This document shows positions 24,135 through 34,062 of a DNA stretch of 64,000 nt, piece by piece (the stretch's first letter is position 1; each line of letters starts with the position of its first letter). This stretch comes from Haloferax mediterranei ATCC 33500 (GTDB lineage: Archaea > Halobacteriota > Halobacteria > Halobacteriales > Haloferacaceae): contig NC_017941.2 in assembly GCF_000306765.2 (NCBI RefSeq), positions 1,302,001 to 1,366,000 on the forward strand, given 5' to 3'. Made by a program: the position numbers and the translations under genes. A model generated the notes under the pieces. It worked only from the letters and a program-made list of their open reading frames with translations. It did not search any database and was not told the DNA's origin.

Positions 24135-26972
24135 TCAGTCCCAAAACGACTGCGTCCGGGCGTACTCGCGCTCGCGTTCGAGGATGTCGCGGTAGAAGTC
24201 TGCGTCGTCGTCGCGGAGTTTGTTGATAATTCGGGCCGCGTTGTGCGGGCCGACCCCGCGGGCCGCGAGCGCGACGACGGCTTTGTTCCCGTGGGCCTGC
24301 ACCAGACTCGCAGAGCGGTAGGCCCGCTTCGTCAGGCGCTCCTGTTCGTCGTCTTTTTCCGGGGCTCGAACCGCTTTCACCGCTTCTTCGTCCCACGGGT
24401 TGAGGGCGGCGACGCGGGTCGCGCCGCAGTTCGGACACGTCGGCGGGTCGCGCACGCGTTTGACCTTCGTCTTCCGCGTCCACTCCTTGCAGTGGAGACA
24501 CGCGAGGAGCACCCGGTCGTTCTGAATCCGCTCTCGAATCGTCTCGATGACGCTGGCGTCGGCGTTTTCGGGGACGAGCAAGTCGGTTCCCGAACTCCGG
24601 CCGCCGGTACCGATGGGTGTCGGTTCGCGGGCGACGACGAGTTCGACGTCGCCGTCGTGGATGCGCCGTAGCAGGTCGACCGCCTCCTCGACGGCGAGGT
24701 CCGTGTGGAACACTTCTCTGATTGCTTCGTCGAAGATGGGGGTGTCTTCGAGCGCCGCGAGAAGTCTGTCGCCGCCGAAGCGGCCCTTTCCCTGATAGCG
24801 CTTGAGCGCCCCGAACTTCGCGGCGACCTGCGCGAGCGTGAACTTCAGCGAGTCCGAGCGCTTCAGCGCGAGTTCGAGCAGCGCTTCGACGTGTTTCGGG
24901 TCCGTCTCCCGAAGCACCTCGGCGAACGTCGTCGGGCTGACGTTCCCCGGCACGTCGAACTCGACCCGATACGGGTCGACTTCCATCCCGACCGACGAGC
25001 CGGTGCGCTGGCCGATGAGTGCCGACAGAAGCCTCCCGAGCGTTTCGTTCACCCGGTGGCCGTAACAGGAGTTGAGCGTCACCTTCCGTGGCGACCCTTC
25101 GAGGACGAGTCTGTCGGCGGTCGGAATCGACGCGTCAGCCTCGGCCTGTCGCTCGATGGGACCCAAGGCCGTCGAGACGGTTCCCTCGTCGGTCGGGTAC
25201 CGCATGACGACATCGCGGGCGACGTGCTCGCGGTCTGCACCCGAGTTGAATTGGGGTGCCGCTACATCGCGGAGTTCGCCCACCTCGCCAGCCACGGGCG
25301 CGGGAACAGGAATCTCCGAGCCGACCCACGACGGCACCTCGCCGCCGGGGTCTTCGATGGGCGAGACGTTCACCCGCGCCGCTTCGTCGTCTACATCGTT
25401 GACGCGCCACATCTCGCCGCGCTGGATGAACGTCGCTCCCGGCGAGGCGAAGTTGAGGACGAATTTTTCGTCGAGGGTGCCGATTTGCCGACGCGAAGAC
25501 ATGTCGTGTACGTCGTAAGTCTCCTCGTCGGGTATCATCGAGAGATTGGCGTAGAAGTACTGCCACGTGCCGCCCGACTTTTCGAGGCGGTCCTTCTCCT
25601 CGTCCAGCCAGAGGAGCCGATTACCGGAGAGTTCGCGGACGACGGCGCGGAAGTCGTCTTCCGACAGGTTTCGGAAAGGGTACGCCCGCGTGACGATTTC
25701 GTAGGCCCGCCGGGCCGAGACGTCGCCGTAGTCCATGACGATGCCCACAATTTGGTTCGCTACGGTATCGAGGCTGCCGTGGTGGACGCGCGCGGGTTCG
25801 ACCTCGCCTGATTCGGCCCGACGGGCGATAGCGAGTGCTTCGAGCGTGTCGTCCGGGTGGTCCGTGACGATGGTTCCCCGAGAGACGACACCCAACCGGT
25901 GTCCGGCGCGGCCAACGCGCTGGAGGAGTCTGGCGACCTCGCGCGGACTATTGTACTGAACGACGTGGTCGACCCGGCCCACGTCGATGCCGAGTTCCAT
26001 CGACGACGTACAGATGAGCGCGTCCAACTCACCGGCTTTGAATCGGTCTTCCACGTCGATTCGCACGTCCTTCGAGAGCGACCCGTGGTGGACTTCGATA
26101 GGGTCGTCGAGCGCCTTGAACCGAGAGCCGAGCGCTTCCGCAGTCTGGCGGGTGTTGACGAAGACGAGCACCGACTGGTGGTCGCGGACGATGTCGCGTA
26201 TCGTCCGGACGTGACTCGCGATTTCGGGGTCGGTGGCGAGTTTCCCCGCCAATCGCTCGTCCTCGTTCGTCACGTCGGGTCGAACCACGTCGAATTCGAC
26301 GCGGTTGTCCACGTCGACTTCGATGATTTCGAAGTCGCGGTCACCAGTCAGGAACTTCCCGACTTCCGCCGGTGACCCGACGGTCGCCGACAGACCGATT
26401 CGCTGGAACGACCCCGCGAGTTCTCGAAGACGCTCTAACCCGATGGTCAACTGCGCGCCGCGCTTGGCCGACGCGAGTTCGTGGACCTCGTCGACGACGA
26501 CGTGTTCTACGTCCGAAAGCGCCTTTCTGAGCTTCTTTCCGGTCAACATCGCCTGCAACGTCTCGGGCGTCGTCACCAACACGTCCGGCGGGTCGTTGGC
26601 CTGCTTCTGTCGTTGGTACTGCGTGGTGTCGCCGTGGCGAACGTCGATGTCGATGTCGAGTTGTTCGCCCCACCAATCGAGGCGCTGGCGCATGTCGCGG
26701 TTCAGCGCCCGAAGCGGGGTAATGTAGAGTGTGGAGATTCCGAATCGGTCCTCCGCGTCGGCGATGGCCGAAAAGACCGGCAGCATCGCCGTCTCCGTCT
26801 TTCCGGTCCCGGTCGGCGCGATGATGAGACCGTTCTTTCCAGCGGCGAGCGGCGGAATCGCACGACGCTGTGGCTCGGTCGGCGTCGTGAATCCGCGCTC
26901 CGAGAGGGCATTTCGGACGGGTTGCGAGAGCCTCGTAAAGGCGTCCATTCCGGCGGCCTCGCCGTCTGGCAT
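24135..26972 (-). CDS. lhr: Lhr-type superfamily 2 helicase
   Basis: The 945-aa protein has the RecA-like helicase core: Q motif TEPQ (32-35), Walker A PTGTGKT (53-59), DEVH box (161-164), SATVG and the QRVGRAGHR motif VI, followed by a winged-helix and Lhr-core region. A C-terminal CLHC/CPNC cysteine cluster (about residues 820-855) looks like a zinc ribbon and precedes a helical tail. Lhr helicases translocate 3'-5' on single-stranded DNA and act in repair or RNA handling. The alternate start at residue 9 (26948) is possible. A metallophosphoesterase of the kind often paired with Lhr is encoded at 27587. Confidence 0.9.
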   Translation of the reverse strand: MPDGEAAGMDAFTRLSQPVRNALSERGFTTPTEPQRRAIPPLAAGKNGLIIAPTGTGKTETAMLPVFSAIADAEDRFGISTLYITPLRALNRDMRQRLDWWGEQLDIDIDVRHGDTTQYQRQKQANDPPDVLVTTPETLQAMLTGKKLRKALSDVEHVVVDEVHELASAKRGAQLTIGLERLRELAGSFQRIGLSATVGSPAEVGKFLTGDRDFEIIEVDVDNRVEFDVVRPDVTNEDERLAGKLATDPEIASHVRTIRDIVRDHQSVLVFVNTRQTAEALGSRFKALDDPIEVHHGSLSKDVRIDVEDRFKAGELDALICTSSMELGIDVGRVDHVVQYNSPREVARLLQRVGRAGHRLGVVSRGTIVTDHPDDTLEALAIARRAESGEVEPARVHHGSLDTVANQIVGIVMDYGDVSARRAYEIVTRAYPFRNLSEDDFRAVVRELSGNRLLWLDEEKDRLEKSGGTWQYFYANLSMIPDEETYDVHDMSSRRQIGTLDEKFVLNFASPGATFIQRGEMWRVNDVDDEAARVNVSPIEDPGGEVPSWVGSEIPVPAPVAGEVGELRDVAAPQFNSGADREHVARDVVMRYPTDEGTVSTALGPIERQAEADASIPTADRLVLEGSPRKVTLNSCYGHRVNETLGRLLSALIGQRTGSSVGMEVDPYRVEFDVPGNVSPTTFAEVLRETDPKHVEALLELALKRSDSLKFTLAQVAAKFGALKRYQGKGRFGGDRLLAALEDTPIFDEAIREVFHTDLAVEEAVDLLRRIHDGDVELVVAREPTPIGTGGRSSGTDLLVPENADASVIETIRERIQNDRVLLACLHCKEWTRKTKVKRVRDPPTCPNCGATRVAALNPWDEEAVKAVRAPEKDDEQERLTKRAYRSASLVQAHGNKAVVALAARGVGPHNAARIINKLRDDDADFYRDILEREREYARTQSFWD

Positions 26973-27033
26973 CGACCGAGGTTACGCTTCGAGGCGATTA
27001 AGCGCACCGCTCGGGGTGGTCATCTCCGGCGGA

Positions 27034-27258
27034 TTCATGTTTCGTGTGCGTCAAGTTCGGTCGTGTCCCCGAATCGTCATCGCAATCGTCGCGACGGCTG
27101 TGGTGGCTGCTGTGATTCCCGCCGCAGTGAACGGACTCTGGTATCCCGGCGACGACAGTGTAGCGACAGAGTGGGGCCCGCTCGTCCATTTCGTCGTCGG
27201 GAGCGCAGTCCGATACGTCGTGATGAATTCGTGGGAGCTCGTTTCGGTGGTCGCCTGA
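27034..27258 (+). CDS. Possible small membrane protein
   Basis: The 74-aa frame starts MFRVRQVRSCPR, continues with one hydrophobic segment (IVIAIVATAVVAAVIPAAVNG) and a second weaker one. It has GC3 bias and lies just upstream of a second membrane gene, which supports reality, but the N-terminal part overlaps nothing conserved. Both small genes are antisense-oriented relative to the flanking Lhr and rpe genes. The function is unknown. Confidence 0.42.
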   Translation, partial: FMFRVRQVRSCPRIVIAIVATAVVAAVIPAAVNGLWYPGDDSVATEWGPLVHFVVGSAVRYVVMNSWELVSVVA

Positions 27259-27292
27259 TGTGGGTGCCACTCACCGAGGTTGGTGTGACACT

Positions 27293-27571
27293 GTGACCCC
27301 GGAACGAACGTTCTGGCTGTTGCAGGCGGGGTTCACGCTCGGGAATGTACTCCTCATGTTCGGTGCCGACGACGGCGACGCCGAACTGTGGCAACTCGTC
27401 TTCACCGCGGCGCTTCTGGCCGTGACGCTCGTATCAGTCGTGTACGCGATTCGAGAACGAGAATCGGGTGTTCCCGAACACTTCCGCGAAGGGTCGGGAT
27501 GGCAACAAATCACACGCATTGGGAGTACTGCAGTGTTCGTCCTCGGCGTCCTCGTATTCGTCTTCGGGTAG
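27293..27571 (+). CDS. Small membrane protein, unknown
   Basis: About 92 aa from GTG at 27293 (V-TPERTFWLLQAGFTLGN). Three hydrophobic segments (LLQAGFTLGNVLLMFG, LVFTAALLAVTLVSVVYA, STAVFVLGVLVFVFG) indicate an integral membrane protein. The stop at 27571 is close to the rpe gene (stop 27587, convergent). No domain is recognised. It may form a two-gene unit with the frame at 27034. Confidence 0.55.
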   Translation: MTPERTFWLLQAGFTLGNVLLMFGADDGDAELWQLVFTAALLAVTLVSVVYAIRERESGVPEHFREGSGWQQITRIGSTAVFVLGVLVFVFG

Positions 27572-27586
27572 TCCGCTCGTTGGCCC

Positions 27587-28369
27587 TCAGACGTTCCGGT
27601 AGTCACCCAACCGCGTTCCATCTAACAGGTACGCCTCACCACCGACCAGCCCGTCCGGGAGGAACGGCGACAGAAAGCCTTGCCCGGGGACGTTGACCCA
27701 CGTTCCGCCGGAGGTGTTGTTGAACACCGGAAACACTACCAACTGAGGGTCGTTCCACTCCAATTCCGCCACGTCGACCCCGTAGTGGTCGGCGAACACG
27801 TCCGGAACGAGCGACCCGCGGAGCCAGACGCGCTCTTTTCGCGCGCCGCCGACTTCGTCTTCGAGTCTGACCGCCGGGTGTTCGTGGGCCGAACAGACCA
27901 CGTCGGCGGCGAGCACCTCCCGTGAGGGCCACGTGTGGCCGTGGCAGAATCCCACGTCGCCGAGTCGGACGCCGGAACGGGCGGTCACCTCGACGCGGTC
28001 ATCGAAGAAGTCCGCGAGGCCGCCGTCGTGATTGCCGGGGACGAGCGTCATCTCGGCGCAGTCGGTCACGGCGTCGACGAGGTCACGCAGCTCTTCGGCT
28101 TCGTCGCCTTTCGGGTCGCCGATGCGGTGGCCGAGGTCGCCGAGGACGACCAGACGGTCGGCTCCGGTTCGGTCGAGAAGCGACAGCAGTCGCTCGCGGC
28201 GGACGGCGGCGTTCGACGGGAGTTCGACCCCCCGTTCGTACCGCAGTCCGGACTCGATACCGGCGTGGTAGTCGGCGACGACGAGTGAACGCTCGGGGAA
28301 CCCGCGGCGCGTTGTTCGGGCGACAGCGGCGGGATGGCCGGGAATCGGTTCGACGAGCGGCTCGGACAC
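27587..28369 (-). CDS. rpe: Rpe, metallophosphoesterase of the rpa1 operon
   Basis: The 260-aa calcineurin-like phosphoesterase has the metal motifs LVVADYHAG, VVLGDLGH (GD-x-x-H form), LVPGNHDGG and FCHGHTW. It belongs to the COG1407 type that is encoded with rpa1 and rpap1 in Haloferax volcanii, where it is named rpe. Related pdeM phosphoesterases accompany Lhr helicases in bacteria, and an lhr gene is the next minus-strand gene. It is likely a DNA-repair nuclease or phosphodiesterase. Gap to rpap1 is 3 bp. Confidence 0.88.
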   Translation of the reverse strand: MSEPLVEPIPGHPAAVARTTRRGFPERSLVVADYHAGIESGLRYERGVELPSNAAVRRERLLSLLDRTGADRLVVLGDLGHRIGDPKGDEAEELRDLVDAVTDCAEMTLVPGNHDGGLADFFDDRVEVTARSGVRLGDVGFCHGHTWPSREVLAADVVCSAHEHPAVRLEDEVGGARKERVWLRGSLVPDVFADHYGVDVAELEWNDPQLVVFPVFNNTSGGTWVNVPGQGFLSPFLPDGLVGGEAYLLDGTRLGDYRNV

Positions 28370-28372
28370 GAC

Positions 28373-30262
28373 TTAGATAGCTTTCAGCACGCCGTCCTGC
28401 GGTTCGTAGCACCGACCGCCGAGAAGCGCCTCCTGAATGGCGTCTTCGACCGCATCGGGGTCCGCGCCGTACTCGTCGACGACGGCAGCGAGCACGTCGT
28501 CGTGGTCCGCGCCGTCGCCGTCGTCGAGGTCTTCCATCGTTTCGACGACGACCGATTCGAGGTCGATGTCTTCGGCGGCGGTGTCGTCGGCTTCCGTGTC
28601 CGCCGCTGCGGTGTCGGCTTCGTCCGCATCGTCGTCAACGGTATCCGAGACAGGTTCCGGTTCCGGCTCTGGTTCCGGCTCCGATTTTGGTTCAGACTCA
28701 GGCTCGGCCTCCAGTTCTGGCTCTGATTCCGACTCGGTCGCCTCAGCGTCCGCTTCGTCGGCCGAAACCGGCTCTGCTTCGAGTTGCTCGGAGAGTTCGT
28801 CTGCGTCGGGCACGTCGATGTCAGCCTCGCCAGCGGGGTCGACATCAGCGCCGGACGTGAACTCCGTGCCGAACTCGGATTCGATTTCGGCGCGTTCGTC
28901 GTCGTCGAGTTCGTACATCCCGTCGGGGTCGGTCGACTCAGCCGTGGAATCGTCCGACTCGGTGGCCGAAGACTCCGCTTCTGCCGAGGGTTCTTCGGAT
29001 TCGGTCGAGTCGATATCGCCGAAGTCATCCTCGAAGTCACCGAGTTCGTCGTCGGCTGTACCGAGCGGTTCACTCTCGCTCAGGTCGTCCTCGAAGTCAC
29101 CGAGGGTACCGGTCGACTCGGTTGCAGGTTCGGATGTTGGCTCCGGTTCTGGCTCTGCTTCCGTCTCCGGTTCTGGCTCTGGTTCCGGCTCTGGTTCCGT
29201 CTCCGGTTCCGGCTCTGGTTCCGGCTCGGAATCCAGTTCTAACTCCGGATTGGGTTCCGGTTCCAGTTCGGTTTCCGATTCAGGTTCGGATTCCGACGCT
29301 GCTTCCGGTTCCGTCTCGGTTGCAGCCGTCACAGACTCGGGCTCCGCCGTCTGCGACTCGGCTGCAACGTCGTTGTCGAGCACGTCTGTCGTTTCGGCAG
29401 TTGCCTCAGCTGTTGCCTCGGCAGTGACTGGCTCGGTGTCCGGTTCTGCTTCGCCCGCGTCACCAGACTCGGCGGATTCAGCAGTTTCTGCGTCAGCCTC
29501 GGTGGAAGCGATGTTGACGTTGTCGACCGGTTCGAGGTCGAGTTCCGGAAGCGAACCGAGTACCGCGTCGCCACCCTCGTCCGGTGACGTCGAAAGCGGT
29601 TCGACCTGGTCGCGCTCGTTCGCAACGAGTTCGAGCGCCTGCACGGCGAGTTCGCGAAGGGCTTCGAGGTACGTTCGGGTCGTTCCGTAGTGGTCGATTG
29701 CGCGCGGAATGCCAGCGGCGAGCGTCGGGTCGACGCCGCGGGCTTCGAGGGCGCGGGTCAGGTCGTCGCCACGGTAGGACATCGACAGCGCCTCGTCGAA
29801 CACCGCGATTCGGTGAAGCGTCGCCTCGGCGGCCGAGACAATCCAGCGGTCGCGCACGTCGGCGTCGACGGTGTTGATGCTCTCGGGGCGAACCGACGTG
29901 TAGACCACGTCGGCGTCGTCAGGTTCGTAGGTCCGAGCCTTCCCGGCGAGTGAGACGAACGCCGGAGGCGTCGTCCCGTCGAGGAACGCCATCGGTTCGG
30001 GTTGGTACTGCCCGGCGTAGGTGACGAACGCGCCCGTCGGGTCGGCGATGCGCCCGCGGAGTACCTCGTCGTTGACGTGCTCGACTTCGGTGAGGACGCC
30101 CGCGACGAACGTCCGGTTCAGGCGCGCACCTGTCGGCGTGACCACGTAGTTCGGCGCGCGTTCCTCGTCGCTTTCGGAGTAGGACATCGAGGCGTCGTCG
30201 AACTCGGCGGCGAACGCGCGGTAAGCGACTTCGCGGGTGCCGACGACCGGCGAGGAACTCAT
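28373..30262 (-). CDS. rpap1: Rpap1, RPA-associated OB-fold protein
   Basis: The 629-aa protein has an N-terminal OB-fold region (residues about 1-130, [23 protein letters not shown]) typical of COG3390, which binds RPA in haloarchaea. A helical segment (130-220) follows. Residues about 240-560 are an extremely acidic linker with long Glu-Pro and Asp/Glu-Ser-Thr runs. A short C-terminal domain ([25 protein letters not shown], 595-629) may be winged-helix-like. It overlaps rpa1 by 4 bases. It supports single-stranded DNA binding in repair and replication. Confidence 0.85.
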   Translation of the reverse strand: MSSSPVVGTREVAYRAFAAEFDDASMSYSESDEERAPNYVVTPTGARLNRTFVAGVLTEVEHVNDEVLRGRIADPTGAFVTYAGQYQPEPMAFLDGTTPPAFVSLAGKARTYEPDDADVVYTSVRPESINTVDADVRDRWIVSAAEATLHRIAVFDEALSMSYRGDDLTRALEARGVDPTLAAGIPRAIDHYGTTRTYLEALRELAVQALELVANERDQVEPLSTSPDEGGDAVLGSLPELDLEPVDNVNIASTEADAETAESAESGDAGEAEPDTEPVTAEATAEATAETTDVLDNDVAAESQTAEPESVTAATETEPEAASESEPESETELEPEPNPELELDSEPEPEPEPETEPEPEPEPEPETEAEPEPEPTSEPATESTGTLGDFEDDLSESEPLGTADDELGDFEDDFGDIDSTESEEPSAEAESSATESDDSTAESTDPDGMYELDDDERAEIESEFGTEFTSGADVDPAGEADIDVPDADELSEQLEAEPVSADEADAEATESESEPELEAEPESEPKSEPEPEPEPEPVSDTVDDDADEADTAAADTEADDTAAEDIDLESVVVETMEDLDDGDGADHDDVLAAVVDEYGADPDAVEDAIQEALLGGRCYEPQDGVLKAI

Positions 30263-31539
30263 GCGCGCACCTCCGTGAGGAGGGCCGCAGCACGTTCGGC
30301 CGGGTCGTCGTCGCTCTCCTCGAACTCGTCGGCTTCGAGGTTCGCGCCGTACTCGTCGACCGAGAGATTGCCGCGGACGCGGTACTCGCGGCCGACGAGT
30401 TTCGATGCGATTTCGTCGGCGACGACTTCCTTGTCCATCGCCTCGCGGGCGGCCTCCATCGCGTCGGCCATCGTCCCACCGTAGATTGCTTCGGTGATAT
30501 CGCGGTCGAGAATAGCCGTCAGCGTGCCGGTTCCGTCGTCGAGAATCGCTTTTACTCGCATGTCGTCTTCACCGTCGACTTCGCCGTGCTGTCGGCACTG
30601 GCCGTTTTGAACGACGCGACTGCAGTCGGGACAGCGTTCGATGAGTCCGGAGCCGTCGCGTACTTCGAGGACGTTCCCGAGCACTTCCACGTCGAACATC
30701 CCGCCCGCGTCGACCGCCTCTCCGATTTTCAGTCGGGGCGCGGAGTCGGTCACGGAGACTGGTTCGTCGAGAACTTCGAGCGTCGTGAACTCCGAGAGGT
30801 TCACCTGCGGGACGCCGCGGAACTCACGGACGTACACGTCCGAAAGGCGCAGACTCGCGCCTTCTGTCACGTCCGGACGAGGTTGCCAGTCGGTGAAGGG
30901 GAGCCGACCGGTTTCGTCGGCGACGACGCCGGAGAGGATAGTCGTCTCGCCGTTTCGGCCGTCGATGGTCCGCGATTCGACTTCGAGAACGTGAACTTCG
31001 ACGGTACGGCCGCGGTCACCGGCGGTGAGGTCGATAAGGTCTTCCTCGCCGCCGATTCGGTCGTCGTAGGGCGTCTCGACCGGCTCGGATTCGACGCCGA
31101 CAGTCGACGATGCGCCGATGTTGAGTTCCGGTTTGCCGTCCCACTCGCGGACGCCGGCGTTTCCGATAGTCACGGAGTCGCCGGGTTCGAAGCCGAAGTC
31201 CTGCCACGCCGTGTAGGAAATGACGCCGGACTCGTCTGCGAGTTCACCTTCGTGGATAGTCTGCGCATCGCCCTGGTAGACGATAGACCGCGTGCCGACG
31301 GTGAGGACGCGGACCGTCACCGAGACGTTGCCGTCGTCAGGGTCGATATCGGCGATTTGCTTCGAGGACGGCGGGGCATCACTCCCCGAGGAGCCGCCGC
31401 CGTGTTTTCGGCGGACGCTCTGTTTAGCTTCGTCCAGCGGGACGCTGTACTGCAGGAGGTTCTGCAGGTCGGATTTGACCTCCTCTTTGTCGATACCGAG
31501 GGCGGAGGCAAGCTCCTCGGCATGCTGATCGATTTCCAT
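30259..31539 (-). CDS. rpa1: Rpa1, replication protein A-like ssDNA-binding protein
   Basis: The protein of about 426 aa has an N-terminal helical region and three OB-fold segments (about 60-165, 175-270, 290-400). The third contains a CPDC...C-x-x-H zinc site ([17 protein letters not shown]), characteristic of euryarchaeal RPA. It binds and protects single-stranded DNA. Genes rpap1 and rpe follow with 4-bp overlap and 3-bp gap, the H. volcanii rpa1 operon order. ATG 31539 ([10 protein letters not shown]) is preferred; an in-frame start at 31560 would add 7 residues. Confidence 0.9.
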   Translation of the reverse strand: MEIDQHAEELASALGIDKEEVKSDLQNLLQYSVPLDEAKQSVRRKHGGGSSGSDAPPSSKQIADIDPDDGNVSVTVRVLTVGTRSIVYQGDAQTIHEGELADESGVISYTAWQDFGFEPGDSVTIGNAGVREWDGKPELNIGASSTVGVESEPVETPYDDRIGGEEDLIDLTAGDRGRTVEVHVLEVESRTIDGRNGETTILSGVVADETGRLPFTDWQPRPDVTEGASLRLSDVYVREFRGVPQVNLSEFTTLEVLDEPVSVTDSAPRLKIGEAVDAGGMFDVEVLGNVLEVRDGSGLIERCPDCSRVVQNGQCRQHGEVDGEDDMRVKAILDDGTGTLTAILDRDITEAIYGGTMADAMEAAREAMDKEVVADEIASKLVGREYRVRGNLSVDEYGANLEADEFEESDDDPAERAAALLTEVRA

Positions 31540-31564
31540 CGGTGGGGCATTCGCCCCCATCGAA

Positions 31565-31680
31565 TAAAAAGGATTGCCGGGGAGGGTACGGAAGGGTTGC
31601 CGGAGAGGGTGTGAAAGGGCTGACGTGGTGGGTACGGAAGGGCTGACGTGGTGGGTGTGACAGAGCAGACGTGGAGAGAG
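31565..31680. repeat. Degenerate G-rich tandem repeats upstream of rpa1
   Basis: Recurring elements, GGTACGGAAGGG-(T/C)TG and CTGACGTGGTGGGT, appear two to four times within about 115 bp in the divergent gap between rpa1 and the DSPYQ gene. The units are of 14-40 bp and imperfect. This is promoter territory for both genes. Confidence 0.6.
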
Positions 31681-31730
31681 AACTGGTGTGCGGGCGAATC
31701 ACTAAGTGTTCGCGTGTCCGTTGGAGGCGT

Positions 31731-32111
31731 ATGACAAACGACGAGACACCAGATGCGGATGCGGACGAAGGTGACGAGGTGTCCTTCTCCGTGACTATCG
31801 AAGACAGCTGGACGACTATCGTGATGGAAGGCGACAAAGACACCGCAGTCGTCGTCCGCTCGGCGTCCGGCGAGCGAATCTACCTCCCGCCAGAGGACTT
31901 TGCCACCGAACAGTCGAGCGACAGCGCCTCCCAGCGCTCGGACAGTCCCTACCAGACAGCGTACGACTCGCCGTACCAGTCGGTCCAGACCGACGACTCG
32001 CCGTATCAGTCCGCGCGCGGGACGATGCCTCGCGAAGGGATGGTCCCGACCAGAGGCGGCTATCGGATTCGACACCCCGAACCCGTGACCGATGTTCGAC
32101 TACTTCGGTGA
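31731..32111 (+). CDS. Acidic protein with four DSPYQ repeats, unknown
   Basis: The 126-aa protein (start MTNDETPDADAD) has a beta-rich N-terminal half (VSFSVTIEDSWTTIVMEGDKD, AVVVRSASGERIYLPPED) and a disordered Ser-rich region with four DSPYQ motifs between residues about 75 and 100. The C-terminus ends RHPEPVTDVRLLR. It looks like a haloarchaeal protein of the DUF7510 kind. Tyrosine-containing repeats suggest a binding or phosphorylation segment, but this is a guess. It is divergent from the rpa1 operon. Confidence 0.62.
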   Translation: MTNDETPDADADEGDEVSFSVTIEDSWTTIVMEGDKDTAVVVRSASGERIYLPPEDFATEQSSDSASQRSDSPYQTAYDSPYQSVQTDDSPYQSARGTMPREGMVPTRGGYRIRHPEPVTDVRLLR

Positions 32112-32145
32112 GTCCTGTCCAATCTATCCCTCTCTATAAGCCCTG

Positions 32146-33204
32146 TCAGTCCGTTTCTTCGATGATTTCGTGGTAGAACGCCACCGTCTCGTCGACGACT
32201 TGGTCCCACGTGTACGGTTCGTACTCCGGTTCACCGTCGAGTGAGAGACCGTATTCGATACCGTCAGCGATAGAGCGCGAGTCCGGTTCGACTTCGATAA
32301 CGCAGTCCTCCGGAAGCACCTCCGCTGCGCCGCTTTCGGTTGCGACGACGCGCGTCCCCGCTGAGAGGGCTTCGACGATTGTGATGCCGAAGGGTTCGGA
32401 GAGCGACGGCGAGACGAACAGGTCCGCGGAGGCGTAGTAGTCGCCGAGTTCTTCCTCGGGCACGTAGCCGACCCACTCGATTTGGTCCTCGACGTCGAGC
32501 AGTTCCGCGAATCGCTTGAGTTGCGCGGTGAGGTGGCCCGACCCGCCCATGACGAGCGTCACGTCCTCGCGGTCGAGTTTCTCCAGCGCGTAGACGAGAT
32601 GCGAGATTCCCTTCTGGTCGGTGTGCCGACCGACGAAAAAGAGCATCTTGCCCTCGATTCCGAGTTCGTCCTTGAGGTCGCGGCCCGTCGTCTCACACTC
32701 CGAAAAGCCGTTGTAGATGACTCGGCAGTCGCCGCCGTACTCCGCTTTGACCGTCTCTGCGAGCAGTTCACTCACCGCGAGGAGATGGTCACAGCGTTCG
32801 GCGATGCGGCGCTCGGTCTCGACTTCCCGCTGCGGCGGGTCGATATTGCGGTCTGACGACAGCGAGTGGAACGTCGTTACCCACTCGACGTCCTTGTTGT
32901 TCGACTTCGCGCGCGACCCCGGGCCGTAGCCGAACCAGTCGTGCGTGTGGACGATATCGGCGTCTGCGGCGCGCTCGGCGAACGTCGAGCCGAGTCGCCC
33001 GATTCGCGTGATGATGTCCCCTTCGCCCGTCGGGACACCGATGATGCCCTCACGGTCCGGGGCATACTCCGCCGGCAAGACGAGTTCGATATCGACGTCG
33101 TCACGCGCTTCGAGTCGCTCGAACAACTCGCCGACGTGTGTGTCGAGGCCGCCGCTGACGTTCGGCGGAAACCCCCACCCCAGCATGAGGACTCTGGCAG
33201 TCAT
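32146..33204 (-). CDS. Glycosyltransferase family 4 enzyme
   Basis: The protein of about 352 aa has a GT-B fold: an N-terminal MLGWGFPPNVSGGLDTHVGEL loop and a C-terminal EPFGITIVEAL motif (E-x7-E, about residue 265-275) that binds the nucleotide-sugar phosphates. It also has the VIYNGF segment. GT4 enzymes transfer sugars from UDP or GDP donors, for example for glycolipid, sucrose or trehalose synthesis. No partner gene identifies the acceptor. MTARVLMLGW (33204) is preferred over 33267. Confidence 0.87.
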   Translation of the reverse strand: MTARVLMLGWGFPPNVSGGLDTHVGELFERLEARDDVDIELVLPAEYAPDREGIIGVPTGEGDIITRIGRLGSTFAERAADADIVHTHDWFGYGPGSRAKSNNKDVEWVTTFHSLSSDRNIDPPQREVETERRIAERCDHLLAVSELLAETVKAEYGGDCRVIYNGFSECETTGRDLKDELGIEGKMLFFVGRHTDQKGISHLVYALEKLDREDVTLVMGGSGHLTAQLKRFAELLDVEDQIEWVGYVPEEELGDYYASADLFVSPSLSEPFGITIVEALSAGTRVVATESGAAEVLPEDCVIEVEPDSRSIADGIEYGLSLDGEPEYEPYTWDQVVDETVAFYHEIIEETD

Positions 33205-33303
33205 TGATGGCACAATGTACCACAGATGCCTATTTAACTCCTGTCCGGAGATATTGCGACGGCCCACCGAAAGGCGTTTTCACGGGCCGACCGACTCCCG
33301 AGT

Positions 33304-33963
33304 ATGCACGTCCACGTCAACGCCGCTATGAGTGTCGACGGCAAACTCTCCTCGCGCCGCCGAGAGCAAATCAAAATCAGCGGCGACGACGACTTCGCCC
33401 GCGTGGACGAGATTCGAGCGGATGCAGATGCCGTGCTTGTCGGCGTCGGCACCGTTCTCGCCGACGACCCACACCTGACGCTTGACGACTCCGCTCTCGT
33501 CTCGGCCCGGGCGTCACGGGGCGAGACCGACCATCCGGCACGAGTCGTTGCGGATTCGCGGGCACGAACCCCGACCGACGCCCGAACCCTCGACGACGAG
33601 GCGACGACCTACGTCCTCGTCTCGGAGACTGCGCCGGAAGCACGCCGCGCCGACCTCGAAGCGTCTGGCGCGGAAGTCGTCGTCGCGGGCGAAGAACGAG
33701 TGTCGTTTCTCGCCGCCCTCGAGGCGCTCGAAGCGCACGGCATCGAACAACTGATGGTCGAAGGCGGCGGCGAAGTCATCTTCTCGCTGTTTTCGGACGG
33801 TCTCGTGGACGAACTCTCACTGTACGTCGGGTCGATGGTTATCGGCGGCCGCGACGCCCCCACGCTTGCAGACGGAGAGGGCTTCGTCGCTGACTTCCCA
33901 CGACTTTCGCTGCGCGATGTCGAACGAATCGACGACGGCGTGCTCCTGACCTACGACTGCTAA
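33304..33963 (+). CDS. arfC: 2,5-diamino-6-ribosylaminopyrimidinone 5'-phosphate reductase
   Basis: The 219-aa protein begins MHVHVNAAMSVDGKLSSR, the RibD-C reductase signature, and has AVLVGVGTVLADDPHLT plus a LMVEGGGEVIFSLF glycine-rich motif. In archaea this is the ArfC step in riboflavin and F420 biosynthesis: NAD(P)H-dependent reduction of the ribosylaminopyrimidine phosphate. The length fits the monofunctional archaeal enzyme. It stands alone and divergent from the glycosyltransferase. Confidence 0.9.
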   Translation: MHVHVNAAMSVDGKLSSRRREQIKISGDDDFARVDEIRADADAVLVGVGTVLADDPHLTLDDSALVSARASRGETDHPARVVADSRARTPTDARTLDDEATTYVLVSETAPEARRADLEASGAEVVVAGEERVSFLAALEALEAHGIEQLMVEGGGEVIFSLFSDGLVDELSLYVGSMVIGGRDAPTLADGEGFVADFPRLSLRDVERIDDGVLLTYDC

Positions 33964-34062
33964 AACCGCGGTCCTGTAGCTATCGAGGATCGCGCTTCGC
34001 GGTCGTGCACCACCGTGCAAACAGGCGCAATGAGTAAGAGTATCGCGGGAATATGTGAGGGC

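Noticed and set aside
24705..25811. 368-aa plus-strand frame within lhr
   Set aside because: Antisense to a clear helicase with all motifs; no domain in the antisense translation.
28437..29690. 417-aa Ser-rich plus-strand frame
   Set aside because: It is the antisense of the Glu/Pro/Asp/Ser linker of rpap1; Ser runs arise from reverse-complemented Glu codons.
33964..34062. Possible tRNA-like stem before thioredoxin
   Set aside because: GCGCTTCGCGG can pair, but there is no anticodon arm, T-arm or CCA-like end; not a tRNA.
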